Source: Micromonospora tulbaghiae (GTDB lineage Bacteria; Actinomycetota; Actinomycetes; Mycobacteriales; Micromonosporaceae). Taken from it: DNA of 64,000 nucleotides. A model generated the notes under the pieces. The model was not told the origin of the DNA and ran no database searches. It saw only the letters and a list, made by a program, of their open reading frames with translations. The stretch lies in the NCBI RefSeq assembly GCF_900091605.1, contig NZ_FMCQ01000010.1, positions 221,085-285,084 on the forward strand, read 5' to 3'. The position numbers and the translations under genes are program-made. Positions 32,813 to 41,539 of this stretch are shown here, piece after piece (position 1 is the first letter of the stretch; each line of letters begins with the position of its first letter).

Positions 32813-34765
32813 TCAGGTCAGCGGCACCCAGGCCAGGGTGGTCATGCCGGACAGGGCGGTCGCCTTGAGACCGGCGTCGGAGACCGTCCAGAGCACGCCG
32901 TCGATCATCAGCGAGCGGCGGATCGGGGTCCACTCGCCGCCGTCGGTGAGCGCGCCCGGATGGTCGACGGCACCGGCGACCGTGAAGCCCTTGTCGCCGA
33001 TACGCAGCGCCAGCACGCCGCGGGACGGGGTGCCCTTGACGCTGTCGGCCCGGTCGGTCACCACGCCCGGCCGCTGCACCGGGATCACCACCAGGCGCTC
33101 CGGCGCCCAGTACAGGAACGCGTGCGGGTCGTTCTCCGCCTCGGACCAGCCGCCCGCGACGTGGTGCTGGGCGATCCGTGCCGGCCGGGCCGGGTCGGCC
33201 ACGTCGAACAGCGACACCTGCGTGCCCGTCACCCGTCCCTGCTCGGTCGCGTCCTGGCCGACCCCGATCAGGCGGCCGTCGCCGGCCGGGTGCAGGTACG
33301 ACGAATACCCGTTGATCTTCAGCTCGCCGGTGACCCGGGGCGCGGCCGGGTCACGCAGGTCCACGCCGTACAGCGGGTCGGTCTGCCGGAACGTAACCAC
33401 GTATCCGGTGCCGCCGATGAACCGCACCGCGAAGATCCGCTCGCCCTTGCCCAGGCCGGTGACCGCGCCGACCCGCGTCAGCGTGGCGCCGTCGGTGCGC
33501 AGCACGTAGACGCCGGACTGCGAGGTGGTCCGCCGGCCCCAGGTGTCGCCCGTCGTGGTCGCCACGCGCAGGTGACCGTCCCACTCGGACAGCGCGTACT
33601 GGTCGATCAGCCAGCCCGGCACGGACCCGGCGGCGACGAAGCGGGGCGTGCCCGCCGCGGTGTCGAACTGGTAGATCTCGGTGTTGGTGTCGCGTGCCGC
33701 GGACGGCCCGCCACGCCACGTCCGCCAGCGCTGGTCGTTGGCGACGTAGAGGCGTGCGCCGTTGCTGTAGACGGTGTCGCCGTCGGCGGCCACGGTGACC
33801 GGGTCACCGGCGCCGAGCGCGGACGCGCCCAGGTCGAAGCTGAGCACGGTCACCATCGACGCGCCGGAGAAGCCCGCCGGCCGGCTGACCCGGTCGCAGC
33901 CGATCCGTCCGGTGCCGACGGTCCGCACGTCGTCGCGGATCTCGTAGCGGGGCAGCCAGTCGTCGAGCGTGGCCTTGTCGATGACCGCGCGGTTGGCGGC
34001 GATCCGCTGGGCGTCCGTCTTGCGATCGGGCCGGTAGGGGAAGTCGAGCCGGGGCGCGGACCGGATCACCACGCGGGCGGTCGCGCCGGACTGCCGGGCG
34101 TCGACCAGGAGGCCGTCGATCCGGTACTCCCCGACCACGCGCGGCGGTCCGGCGAGGTCCAGCAGGACCAGCCGGGCCTGCGGGGTGGTGCCCGGGCGGG
34201 TCTGCCTGCCCGGTACGGGGCCCTTGACGGTCCGGCCGGCGCGCAGCAGCACGAGCGCCCGGTCGCCGTGCAGCAGCAGGCTCGCCTCGCCGCCGGAGAA
34301 CCGCTCGGCGTCGGGATCGAGCGCCAGCCGGCCGGTCACGCGGCGGCTCGCCGGGTCGACCACTGACAGCACGCCCCGGGTGACCGTGACGATCCGCTTC
34401 CCGTCGGTCTTGACCAGGTCCGGTTCGTCCACGCCGGCCTCGTGCACGTTGGTGCCGGAGTAGCCCGCCGCGGACGCCCCGCTCGCGTCCTTGGCGACGC
34501 CGCCGAGCGCCGTCGCCCGTTCCGCGCTGAACTGCCGGAGGTCGTCCGCGCCGAATCCCCACGGGCCGACCGCCGCCTTCGCGGCTGTGCGGAGCTGCCG
34601 CAGCGCCTCGTCGCAGCCGTCGAACGCCACCAGCCGCAGCCCGCCGGCCGGTACGACCCGCCCGGTGGGTGGCGGGTCGGCGGCCGGCGGTGACGCGGTG
34701 CAGCCGGCGAGAGCCAGCGCGACGGTCAGCGTGCATCCGAGCGTCCGGTATCCGTGACGGGTCAT
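32813..34765 (-). CDS. secreted beta-propeller lipoprotein
   Basis: A 650-residue exported protein. The signal peptide ends in LAGC (lipobox, C22). The rest fits the C-terminal beta-propeller family (PF09826-like): FSAERATALGGVAKDASGAS, SGTNVHEAGVDEPDLVKTDG with the typical GVDEPDxVKTDG motif, then blade motifs such as VSLFDVADPARPARI and LYGVDLRDPAAPRVTGELKI, and WSEAENDPHAFLYWAPERLV. Proteins of this group sit outside the membrane; no enzymatic role is established to my knowledge. Convergent with the ABC operon, and not coupled to its upstream neighbour. Confidence 0.9.
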   Translation of the reverse strand: MTRHGYRTLGCTLTVALALAGCTASPPAADPPPTGRVVPAGGLRLVAFDGCDEALRQLRTAAKAAVGPWGFGADDLRQFSAERATALGGVAKDASGASAAGYSGTNVHEAGVDEPDLVKTDGKRIVTVTRGVLSVVDPASRRVTGRLALDPDAERFSGGEASLLLHGDRALVLLRAGRTVKGPVPGRQTRPGTTPQARLVLLDLAGPPRVVGEYRIDGLLVDARQSGATARVVIRSAPRLDFPYRPDRKTDAQRIAANRAVIDKATLDDWLPRYEIRDDVRTVGTGRIGCDRVSRPAGFSGASMVTVLSFDLGASALGAGDPVTVAADGDTVYSNGARLYVANDQRWRTWRGGPSAARDTNTEIYQFDTAAGTPRFVAAGSVPGWLIDQYALSEWDGHLRVATTTGDTWGRRTTSQSGVYVLRTDGATLTRVGAVTGLGKGERIFAVRFIGGTGYVVTFRQTDPLYGVDLRDPAAPRVTGELKINGYSSYLHPAGDGRLIGVGQDATEQGRVTGTQVSLFDVADPARPARIAQHHVAGGWSEAENDPHAFLYWAPERLVVIPVQRPGVVTDRADSVKGTPSRGVLALRIGDKGFTVAGAVDHPGALTDGGEWTPIRRSLMIDGVLWTVSDAGLKATALSGMTTLAWVPLT

Positions 34766-34831
34766 GCCGGTCAGACGTGGCGGTGACGAGCGCGGTTCCC
34801 GGCCGTGCCGCTCAACCGCCGGTCGTGGCGC

Positions 34832-35128
34832 TCAACCGCCCGCCATGGCGCCGAGCACGATGAACGGCTCCTTGCCGGCGACCACCTCCTCCGGCAACGG
34901 GTCGTCCGGGGACTCGTTGGAGAGGTCCAGCTCGCAGGCGTAGAAGCGGACGAACGGCCGGCGCTTCCCGCTGTGCCGGTCGCGGATCGTGCCGAGCAGC
35001 ATCGGGTACGCGGCCTCCAGCGCGTCGAGCACCTCCCGCTGGGTGGGCGGCCCGGCCACCTCGACGCGTACCTCGCCGGTGACGTGCGCCAGGTTCTTCA
35101 GGTGTGCCGGCAGCACCACCCGGATCAC
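34832..35128 (-). CDS. MoaD/ThiS-like ubiquitin-fold protein
   Basis: A 98-residue beta-grasp protein: IRVVLPAHLKNLAHVTGEVR, EVLDALEAAYPMLLGTIRDR, FVRFYACELDLSNESPDDPL and an end of VLGAMAGG. The C-terminal Gly-Gly is the site that sulfur-carrier and ubiquitin-like proteins activate as adenylate or thiocarboxylate. Start is GTG at 35126-35128, overlapping the stop of the BNR-repeat gene (GTGA). No E1-like ThiF/MoeB is next to it. Molybdopterin synthesis is unlikely from context; the pairing with a BNR-repeat protein recurs in actinomycetes and its purpose is unknown to me. Confidence 0.85.
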   Translation of the reverse strand: MIRVVLPAHLKNLAHVTGEVRVEVAGPPTQREVLDALEAAYPMLLGTIRDRHSGKRRPFVRFYACELDLSNESPDDPLPEEVVAGKEPFIVLGAMAGG

Positions 35129-36240
35129 GGCAGCACCTGGACCTCGACCGAGAGCACGCCCGGCAGGTCCCGCACGATCGGCGCCCAGGTGTCGCCGCCG
35201 TCGGCCGAGTGGTAGACCTGACCGCCGGTGGTGCCGAAATAGATGCCGCACGGGTCGAGCGTGTCGACGGCCATCGCGTCGCGCAGCACGTTGACGTAGC
35301 AGTGCGACTGCGGCAGCCCTTCGGTCAGCGGCTCCCAGTGCTCGCCGCCGGTACGGCTGCGGTAGACGCGCAGCTTGCCCTCCGGCGGGTAGTGCAGCGA
35401 GTCGCTGGTGATCGGCACCACGTAGACCGTCTCCGGCTCGTGCGCGTGCACCGCGATCGGGAAGCCGAAGTCGGTCGGCAGGTCGCCGCTGACCTCCCGC
35501 CAGTTGGCGCCCGCGTCGTCGGTGCGCATGACGTCCCAGTGCTTCTGCATGAACAGCGTGTCCGGCCGGGAGGGGTGCTGGGCGAGCCGGTGCACGCAGT
35601 GCCCGACTTCAGAGTCCTCGTCGGGGATCTCGCCGGAACGCAGACCCTTGTTGATCGGCAGCCAGCTCGCGCCGCCGTCGTCGCTGCGGAACGCGCCGGC
35701 CGCCGAGATCGCGACGTAGATCCGGTCCCGGTCGGCCGCGTCGAGGATGATCGTGTGCAGGCACATCCCGCCCGCGCCGGGCTGCCAGGACGGGCCGGTC
35801 GGGTGCTGCCGCAGCGCGGTCAGCTCGGACCACTTCTGACCGCCGTCGGTGGACAGGTAGAGGGCGGCGTCCTCGCCGCCCGCGTACACGATGTCGGGGT
35901 CGTGGCGGGACGGCTCCAGGTGCCAGATCCGCTTGAACTCCCACGGGCGCGGGGTGCCGTCGTACCAGAGGTGCTGCCCCACCTCGCCGCTGTAGGCGAA
36001 GTCGTTGCCGACAGTGGCCCAGGTCCGGCCGCCGTCGTCCGAGCGCTGGATCAGCTGCCCGAACCAGCCGCCGGACTGGGACGCGTACAGCCGGTCCGGT
36101 TCGACAGGTGAACCTGTCAGGTGGTAGATCTCCCAGCCGCCGAAGTGCGGCCCGTCGACGGTCCAGTCGTCGCGTTTGCCGTCCGAGGTCAGGATGAACG
36201 CGCCCTTGCGCGTGCCGACAAGTACTCGTACGCCGCTCAT
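35125..36240 (-). CDS. BNR/sialidase-like repeat beta-propeller protein
   Basis: A 371-residue propeller with several Asp-box (SxDxGxxW) repeats: SDDGGRTW, STDGGQKW, SDDGGASW, TDDAGANW, SRTGGEHW and SADGGDTW. It begins VRVLVGTRKGAFILTSDGKR. Although often called exo-alpha-sialidase, no signal peptide or sialidase arginine triad is evident, so it is more likely a cytosolic scaffold. ATG at 36238-36240 is preferred over an upstream in-frame ATG because GAGGACGAG precedes it. Coupled to the MoaD-like gene by a 4-base overlap. Confidence 0.88.
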   Translation of the reverse strand: MSGVRVLVGTRKGAFILTSDGKRDDWTVDGPHFGGWEIYHLTGSPVEPDRLYASQSGGWFGQLIQRSDDGGRTWATVGNDFAYSGEVGQHLWYDGTPRPWEFKRIWHLEPSRHDPDIVYAGGEDAALYLSTDGGQKWSELTALRQHPTGPSWQPGAGGMCLHTIILDAADRDRIYVAISAAGAFRSDDGGASWLPINKGLRSGEIPDEDSEVGHCVHRLAQHPSRPDTLFMQKHWDVMRTDDAGANWREVSGDLPTDFGFPIAVHAHEPETVYVVPITSDSLHYPPEGKLRVYRSRTGGEHWEPLTEGLPQSHCYVNVLRDAMAVDTLDPCGIYFGTTGGQVYHSADGGDTWAPIVRDLPGVLSVEVQVLP

Positions 36241-36405
36241 GTCTCGTCCTCTCGTCCGAGGGGTTCTCCCCGCAATGACCGTGCGGCTCACCGAAACTCA
36301 TCGCTGTCGTACTCCCCGGCTACGACATTTCCGTCCCGGACGCGCGGCGGCGGGCCGCCACGCCGGTGCGGCCGGATTGTCGGAGGCTGCGGCTAGTCTG
36401 CGCGC

Positions 36406-36816
36406 ATGACCGGCCCCGGAGACGTCCCACCCGAGCACCTCGACCGCCTGCGGCCGGTCTGCCTCGGCCTGCCGGAGACCTACGAGGAAGCGGCCTGGGT
36501 GGGCGTGCGATGGCGCGTCCGTGGCCGGACGTTCGCCCACGTGCTCACCGTCGACCCGGGCCACCAGGCGGCGTACGCGCGGTCCGCGGCGACCGACGAG
36601 CCGGTCTGCGTGATGACGTTCCGCTCCCCCGGCGACGAGATCGCCGGGCTGCTCGCGGCCGGGCCGCACTTCTTCAAGCCGGACTGGGCCGCCGACGTGG
36701 TCGGGCTGCGGCTGGACGCGGACACGGACTGGACCGAGGTCGCCGAGCTGCTCACCGAGAGCTACTGCGTGCTGGCCCCGAAGAAGCTGGTGGCGCTCGT
36801 CGACCGGCCGGGCTGA
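36406..36816 (+). CDS. MmcQ/YjbR family protein
   Basis: A 136-residue protein of the MmcQ/YjbR DNA-binding-like fold: LRPVCLGLPETYEEAAWVGV (about 13-32), WRVRGRTFAHVLTV, CVMTFRSPGDEIAGLLAAGP and LLTESYCVLAPKKLVAL. Members adopt a double-wing fold of the CyaY type; role unknown. It ends two bases before the convergent GNAT stop. Confidence 0.9.
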   Translation: MTGPGDVPPEHLDRLRPVCLGLPETYEEAAWVGVRWRVRGRTFAHVLTVDPGHQAAYARSAATDEPVCVMTFRSPGDEIAGLLAAGPHFFKPDWAADVVGLRLDADTDWTEVAELLTESYCVLAPKKLVALVDRPG

Positions 36817-36817
36817 G

Positions 36818-37354
36818 TCAGCCGAGCTTCTTGCGCAGCGTCTCGAATGCCAGGTCCGCCCGCAGCGGCACGCCGAAGCGCTCGTCGCCGTACGGGAACG
36901 GGCTCAGTTCACCGGTGCGCACGTAGCCGCGCCGCTCGTACCAGGCGATCAGGTCGTCGCGCTGGACGATGACTGTCATCCGCATCTCGCCGGCGTGCCA
37001 CTGCTCGGCCGCGTAGCGCTCGGCCTCGGCCAGCAGCTCCCGGCCCAGGCCGCCGCCCTGCCGGCCGGGGGCCACCGCGAACATCCCGAAGTACACGTGG
37101 TCGTCGCGGCGCTCCAGCTGGCAGCAGGCCACCAGGTCGCCGCCCTGCTCGGCGACCAGCACCACGCCGCCTGGGCCGGTGACCGCCGCGGCCACCATCT
37201 CCGGGTCGGTGCGCTGCCCGGCCAGCAGGTCCGCCTCGTGGGTCCAGCCCTGCCGGCTGCGCTCGCCCCGGTACGCCGACTCGATCAGGTCCACGAGGGC
37301 TGCCACGTCCTCGGGGCGGGCGACCCGGACGGTACGGGGTGCGGGGCTGGTCAT
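36818..37354 (-). CDS. GNAT-family N-acetyltransferase
   Basis: A 178-residue acetyltransferase. VRVARPEDVAALVDLIESAY is the family start; motif A with the acetyl-CoA pyrophosphate loop is MFAVAPGRQGGGLGRELLAE (about 108-127); MTVIVQRDDLIAWYERRGYV is motif B. Substrate unknown. ATG start; convergent with the MmcQ gene. Confidence 0.93.
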   Translation of the reverse strand: MTSPAPRTVRVARPEDVAALVDLIESAYRGERSRQGWTHEADLLAGQRTDPEMVAAAVTGPGGVVLVAEQGGDLVACCQLERRDDHVYFGMFAVAPGRQGGGLGRELLAEAERYAAEQWHAGEMRMTVIVQRDDLIAWYERRGYVRTGELSPFPYGDERFGVPLRADLAFETLRKKLG

Positions 37355-37462
37355 GGCGGTTCTCCACGGTCGCGGCGACGTACCTGGTCAGCGTACGCAC
37401 GCGGGTGTTCCGGACAACGGCCGGGACCACCGGCCGGGACGGTTCGTGGTTCACTGCCCGGC

Positions 37463-38341
37463 ATGGAGACGACAGTCGGCGCGGCGAGCCTGCCGGCGGT
37501 CCTCGACCTGCCGCCCGGGCCGGTACGCGGTGGCCTCGTGGTGTTGCACGGCTCGCACGCCGAGCGGCGCTCCTACTTCCTGTACGCGCACCTGGCCCGG
37601 CTGCTGCCTCCGGCCGGGATCGCGGTGCTGCGCTACGACCGCCGCCCCCGGCCGGGCGGGCACGACGTGCCGCTGGCCGACCAGGCGGAGGACGCGTCGG
37701 CCGCGCTCGCCGAGCTGCGCCGGCACGTCGGGGCGGCCCCGGTGGGGCTCTGGGGTTTCAGCCAGGGCACGTGGGCGGCGGCGCTGACCGCCACCCGCTG
37801 CCCGGTCGACTTCCTGGTCCTGGTCGGGTGCAGTGGGGTGAGCCCCGCGAGGCAGATGCGCTACGGCACAGCCGAGCAGTTGCGCCGCAACGGGTACGGC
37901 CCCGCCGACGTGGCTGAGCTGGCCCGGCTGCGCGCACTCGCCGAGGACTTCCTGCGCGGCGACGTGCCCCGCGCGGTGGCGCAGGCAGAGCTGGACGTCG
38001 CCGTGCGCCGCCCCTGGTTCCCGCTGGCGTTCCTGCCCGACGAGCTGCCCGCCACGCCCGGCGCCTGGACCGACATGGACTACGACCCGGCGCCGGTGCT
38101 GGCGCGGCTGACCGGCCCGGTGCTGCTCTGCTACGGCGAGACGGACGCGTGGATCCCGATCGAGGACAGCCTCGCCGTGTGGCGGCGGGCGGCCCGCGAC
38201 GCCGAGCTGACGGTGGCCCGGCTGGCCGGTTGCGACCACGCCCCCACGCTCGGGGAGCGCGAGGACCTGGACGGCGTCAGCCCGCAGTACGAGCGGGTGC
38301 TGCTCGACTGGCTCGACCGGACGCTGCCGCCGCCGGGCTGA
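37463..38341 (+). CDS. alpha/beta hydrolase
   Basis: A 292-residue alpha/beta hydrolase of the dienelactone-hydrolase or peptidase-like type. The oxyanion strand is LVVLHGSHAERRSYF, nucleophile elbow GFSQG (about residue 99), acid CYGETDAWIP and histidine GCDHAPTL. A four-helix-like cap (EQLRRNGYGPADVAELARLR) lies between. Cytosolic, since there is no signal peptide. ATG at 37463; expressed alone. Substrate unknown. Confidence 0.9.
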   Translation: METTVGAASLPAVLDLPPGPVRGGLVVLHGSHAERRSYFLYAHLARLLPPAGIAVLRYDRRPRPGGHDVPLADQAEDASAALAELRRHVGAAPVGLWGFSQGTWAAALTATRCPVDFLVLVGCSGVSPARQMRYGTAEQLRRNGYGPADVAELARLRALAEDFLRGDVPRAVAQAELDVAVRRPWFPLAFLPDELPATPGAWTDMDYDPAPVLARLTGPVLLCYGETDAWIPIEDSLAVWRRAARDAELTVARLAGCDHAPTLGEREDLDGVSPQYERVLLDWLDRTLPPPG

Positions 38342-38415
38342 GCGGCCGGGGCTGACTGGCCGGGCGCCGCGCAAGGCGCTCGCCCGCCCCGCGTGACCCG
38401 GCTACGCTGCGCGGC

Positions 38416-38832
38416 ATGGACGCCGACCTGCCCACCTTCGAGTTCGCGTTTCCCGGCCCGCTGCGCGACCAGCTCGTCGCCGCCGTGCTCGACGGGAGCA
38501 AGACCACCACCACGGGTCTGGTCCAGGACTACGAGATCGACGGCGAGCCGCTGCCCGCAGTCGGCACCCGCTCGGCGGTCATCGACTCCGACGGCCGGCC
38601 GGTGGCGGTGATCGAGCTGGTCGAGGTGCGCGTCGCCCGCCTCGGCGACGTCGACCTCGACCACGCTCGCGACGAGGGCGAGGGGTTCGAGACGGTCGCC
38701 GCCTGGCGGGCCGGCCACGAGCGGTTCTGGCACGGCGACGACTACCGCGGCTGGCTCGGCGACCCCGGTTTCACGGTGGACGACGACACCCCGGCCGTGC
38801 TGGAACGCTTCCGCCTGGTCGAGACGCTCTGA
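38416..38832 (+). CDS. ASCH domain-containing protein
   Basis: A 138-residue protein with the ASCH (PUA-like, RNA-binding) fold: FEFAFPGPLRDQLVAAVLDG, SKTTTTGLVQDYEIDGEPLP, SAVIDSDGRPVAVIELVEVR and the end motif DDYRGWLGDPGFTVDDDTPA. The SKTTT segment is the basic patch typical of the family. Roles proposed for ASCH proteins include RNA processing and nucleoside hydrolysis. Convergent with the CoA transferase. Confidence 0.92.
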   Translation: MDADLPTFEFAFPGPLRDQLVAAVLDGSKTTTTGLVQDYEIDGEPLPAVGTRSAVIDSDGRPVAVIELVEVRVARLGDVDLDHARDEGEGFETVAAWRAGHERFWHGDDYRGWLGDPGFTVDDDTPAVLERFRLVETL

Positions 38833-38833
38833 C

Positions 38834-38859
38834 GAGCCGCCCGGCGGGCGGCCGGGCTC
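38834..38859. terminator. short GC hairpin between convergent genes
   Basis: GAGCC and GGCTC enclose a second internal CCGCCC/GGGCGG pairing between the ASCH stop (38832) and the CoA transferase stop (38858). Confidence 0.4.
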
Positions 38860-39985
38860 ACTCGGCGGCGAGCCAGGCGCGCAGTTCCGCGCCGTGCTCG
38901 TCGAGGCCCGGCGGCGGCAGGTCGTAGCGGGGCGGCGCCTCGGACAGGCCGATCGGGTTGCGGATGCCCGGCACCCCGCCGGCCGCCACCACCGGCTCCA
39001 GGCCGAGCCCCTGCGCCAGCGCGACCCCCTCGGCCACCGAGTTGATCGGGCTGCACGGCACGCCCACCGCACGCAGCAAGGCGAACCACTCGGCGCTGCC
39101 GCGCCGGGACAGCGCCGCCACCAGCAGCGGCCGCAGCTCGTCGCGGTGCGCGGTGCGGTCGGCGTTGCGGCGGAACCGCGCGTCGTCGGCCAGCTCCGGC
39201 ACTCCGAGCACCCGGCAGAGGGTACGGAACTGCCCGTCGTTCCCGGCGATCACCACCAGCTCGCCGTCGGCCGTGGGCAGCGGCTCGTACGGCACGATGC
39301 TCGGGTGCGCGTTGCCCATCCGGTGCGGCGCCGCTCCCCCCGCGACGTACGCGCTGGTGTGGTTGACCAGCCCGGACAACGCCGAGGACAGCAGGTCCAC
39401 TGTGACGTGCTGCCCGCGCCCGGTCTCCTCCCGGTGCCGCAGGGCGGCCAGGATCCCGACCGCCGCGTGCAGCCCGGCGATCACGTCGAACACGGCCACC
39501 CCGGCCTTGTAGGGCGGGCCGTCCGCGTCGCCGGTGAGGCTCATCAGCCCGGCCGCGGCCTGCACCATGAGGTCGTACCCGGGCAGGTCGGCGCCCCCGG
39601 CGGCGCCGAAGCCGCTGATCGAGGCGTAGACCAGGCGGGCGTTGCGGGCGGTGACCGTGTCGTGGTCGAGGCCGAAGCGGCGCAGCGCGCCCGGACGGAA
39701 GTTCTGGATCAGCACGTCGGCCCGGTCGGCCAGCCGGTGCGCCAGCGTCAGGTCACCGGGTTCGGTCAGGTCGAGGACCAGCGAGCGCTTGTTGCGGTTG
39801 ACCGCCAGGTAGTAGGTGGAGACGTCGTCGCGCACCGGGGGCCGCCAGCCACGGGTGTCGTCGCCGCCGGGCGCCTCCACCTTGACCACGTCCGCGCCGA
39901 GGTCGGCCAGGAGCATCGTGGCGTACGGCCCGGCGAGGATCCGGGAGAAGTCGGCGACCAGCACCCCGCGCAACGGACCCGACAT
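38858..39985 (-). CDS. CaiB/BaiF-type (family III) CoA transferase
   Basis: A 375-residue CoA transferase that moves CoA between acyl groups. Family motifs: LVADFSRILAGPYATMLLAD (about 8-27), GADVVKVEAPGGDDTRGW, NRNKRSLVLDL, FRPGALRRFGLDHDTV, and the catalytic aspartate region GYDLMVQAAAGLMSLTGDAD. ATG at 39983-39985 is preferred over one two codons earlier because GGAGG then lies at proper distance. It is divergent from an acyl-CoA synthetase across 132 bases, suggesting joint use in acid catabolism. Confidence 0.93.
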   Translation of the reverse strand: MSGPLRGVLVADFSRILAGPYATMLLADLGADVVKVEAPGGDDTRGWRPPVRDDVSTYYLAVNRNKRSLVLDLTEPGDLTLAHRLADRADVLIQNFRPGALRRFGLDHDTVTARNARLVYASISGFGAAGGADLPGYDLMVQAAAGLMSLTGDADGPPYKAGVAVFDVIAGLHAAVGILAALRHREETGRGQHVTVDLLSSALSGLVNHTSAYVAGGAAPHRMGNAHPSIVPYEPLPTADGELVVIAGNDGQFRTLCRVLGVPELADDARFRRNADRTAHRDELRPLLVAALSRRGSAEWFALLRAVGVPCSPINSVAEGVALAQGLGLEPVVAAGGVPGIRNPIGLSEAPPRYDLPPPGLDEHGAELRAWLAAE

Positions 39986-40117
39986 GCCCATCCCTCCCTC
40001 GCCGCCGACCACGATGACACATTCCTGACGGCGCGCCGGGCCGGGGTGTCCGCCCCGGCTACGGTCACGGTGGATCCGCCGACACACCGGGCGGACGTAC
40101 CGGTGAAAGGGGTGCCC

Positions 40118-41518
40118 GTGTCGCTGCTGAGCCGGCTCGCCGAGACCACCGACGACCGCCCGGGCGCGGTGCGGGTGGGAGACCGGTCGCTGTCCTGGGT
40201 GGAGCTGCGCCGGGCGGCGACGGCGGTCGCCGACGACCTGCGCGGCGCGGCCCGGGTGGCCGTGCCCGCCACCGCGAGCCTGGAGACGGTGGTCGGCGTG
40301 GTCGGCGGGCTGCTGGCAGGCGCGGCGGTGGTGCCCGTGCCGCCCGACGCCGGCCCGATGGAACGCGACCACATCCTGCGCGACTCCGGCGCGGAACTGC
40401 TGCTGGCGGCGCCGGGCGCACCGGACGCCGACGCCGCCTCTCCGCCGGTCGTGCCGCTGGACCTGGCCCGGCGCTCGGACACCCGGCACCCCGAGCCCGA
40501 CCCGGCGGCCACCGCGCTGATCCTCTACACCTCCGGCACCACCGGCGCGCCGAAGGGCGCGGTGCTGTCCCGCCGGGCGATCGCCGCCTGCCTGGACGGG
40601 CTCGCCGACGCGTGGGCGTGGACGCCGGACGACGTGCTGGCACACGGCCTGCCGCTGTTCCACGTGCACGGACTGGTGCTCGGCGTGCTCGGCCCGTTGC
40701 GCGTCGGCAGCCGCCTGCGCCACGTCGGACGGCCCCACCCCGAGCGGTACGCGGCGGCGGGCGCCTCGATGTACTTCGGCGTACCCACGATCTGGTCGCG
40801 GATCGCGGCGCAACCGGCGGCGGCGCGGGCGCTGCGCGGCGCCCGGCTGCTGGTGTCCGGCAGCGCGGCGCTACCGGAGCCGGTCTTCGCGGCACTGGCC
40901 GGGCTGACCGGGCACCGGCCGCTGGAGCGGTACGGGATGACCGAGACGCTCGTGACGGTGAGCGCCCGCGCGGACGGTCCCCGGCGGCCCGGCACGGTGG
41001 GCGTGCCGCTGCCCGGCGTGCGTACGCGGGTGGTGGACGAGCACGGCGGCCCGCTGCCCGCCGGCGCGATGGGTGAGCTCCAGGTACGCGGCGGCACGTT
41101 GTTCGACGGCTACCTGAACCGGCCGGACGCCGACGCGGCCACCCGCACGGCGGACGGCTGGTTCCGCACCGGCGACGTCGCGACGGTCGGCCCGGACGGC
41201 GCCCACCGGATCGTCGGCCGGGCCGCCACCGACCTGATCTCCAGCGGCGGGTACCGGATCGGGGCCGGCGAGGTGGAGGACGCGCTGCTGGCCCACCCGG
41301 GGGTGCGGGAGGCGGCGGTGGTCGGCACGCCCCATCCCGACCTGGGGCAGCAGGTGACCGCGTACGTGGTCGGCGACGGCGTGGCCGAGGCGGAGCTGAT
41401 CGACTTCGTGGCGCGGCACCTGTCCGCGCACAAGCGCCCCCGGCAGGTGCGGCTGGTCGGCGCCCTGCCCCGCAACGCGATGGGCAAGGTGCAGAAGTCC
41501 CGCCTGACCGAGGTGTGA
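40118..41518 (+). CDS. acyl-CoA synthetase (AMP-forming, malonyl-CoA-synthetase-like)
   Basis: A 466-residue ANL-superfamily ligase. P-loop LILYTSGTTGAPKGAVLSRR (about 138-157), PLFHVHGLVLGVLGPLRVGS, GMTET, and C-terminal hinge WFRTGDVA ... GYRIGAGEVEDALL with the catalytic lysine in RNAMGKVQKSRL. The HVHGLVLG block resembles malonyl-CoA (MatB) and related short dicarboxylate ligases. GTG at 40118-40120 follows GAAAGGGG; a GTG 15 bases earlier is also in frame. Divergent partner of the CoA transferase. Confidence 0.92.
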   Translation: MSLLSRLAETTDDRPGAVRVGDRSLSWVELRRAATAVADDLRGAARVAVPATASLETVVGVVGGLLAGAAVVPVPPDAGPMERDHILRDSGAELLLAAPGAPDADAASPPVVPLDLARRSDTRHPEPDPAATALILYTSGTTGAPKGAVLSRRAIAACLDGLADAWAWTPDDVLAHGLPLFHVHGLVLGVLGPLRVGSRLRHVGRPHPERYAAAGASMYFGVPTIWSRIAAQPAAARALRGARLLVSGSAALPEPVFAALAGLTGHRPLERYGMTETLVTVSARADGPRRPGTVGVPLPGVRTRVVDEHGGPLPAGAMGELQVRGGTLFDGYLNRPDADAATRTADGWFRTGDVATVGPDGAHRIVGRAATDLISSGGYRIGAGEVEDALLAHPGVREAAVVGTPHPDLGQQVTAYVVGDGVAEAELIDFVARHLSAHKRPRQVRLVGALPRNAMGKVQKSRLTEV

Positions 41519-41539
41519 GCGGCCCGTTCAGCGGGCCGC
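41519..41539. terminator. hairpin between convergent acyl-CoA synthetase and FUSC genes
   Basis: GCGGCCCG pairs with CGGGCCGC across 5 bases, directly after the ligase stop; the FUSC stop codon (41528) lies in it. Confidence 0.6.
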
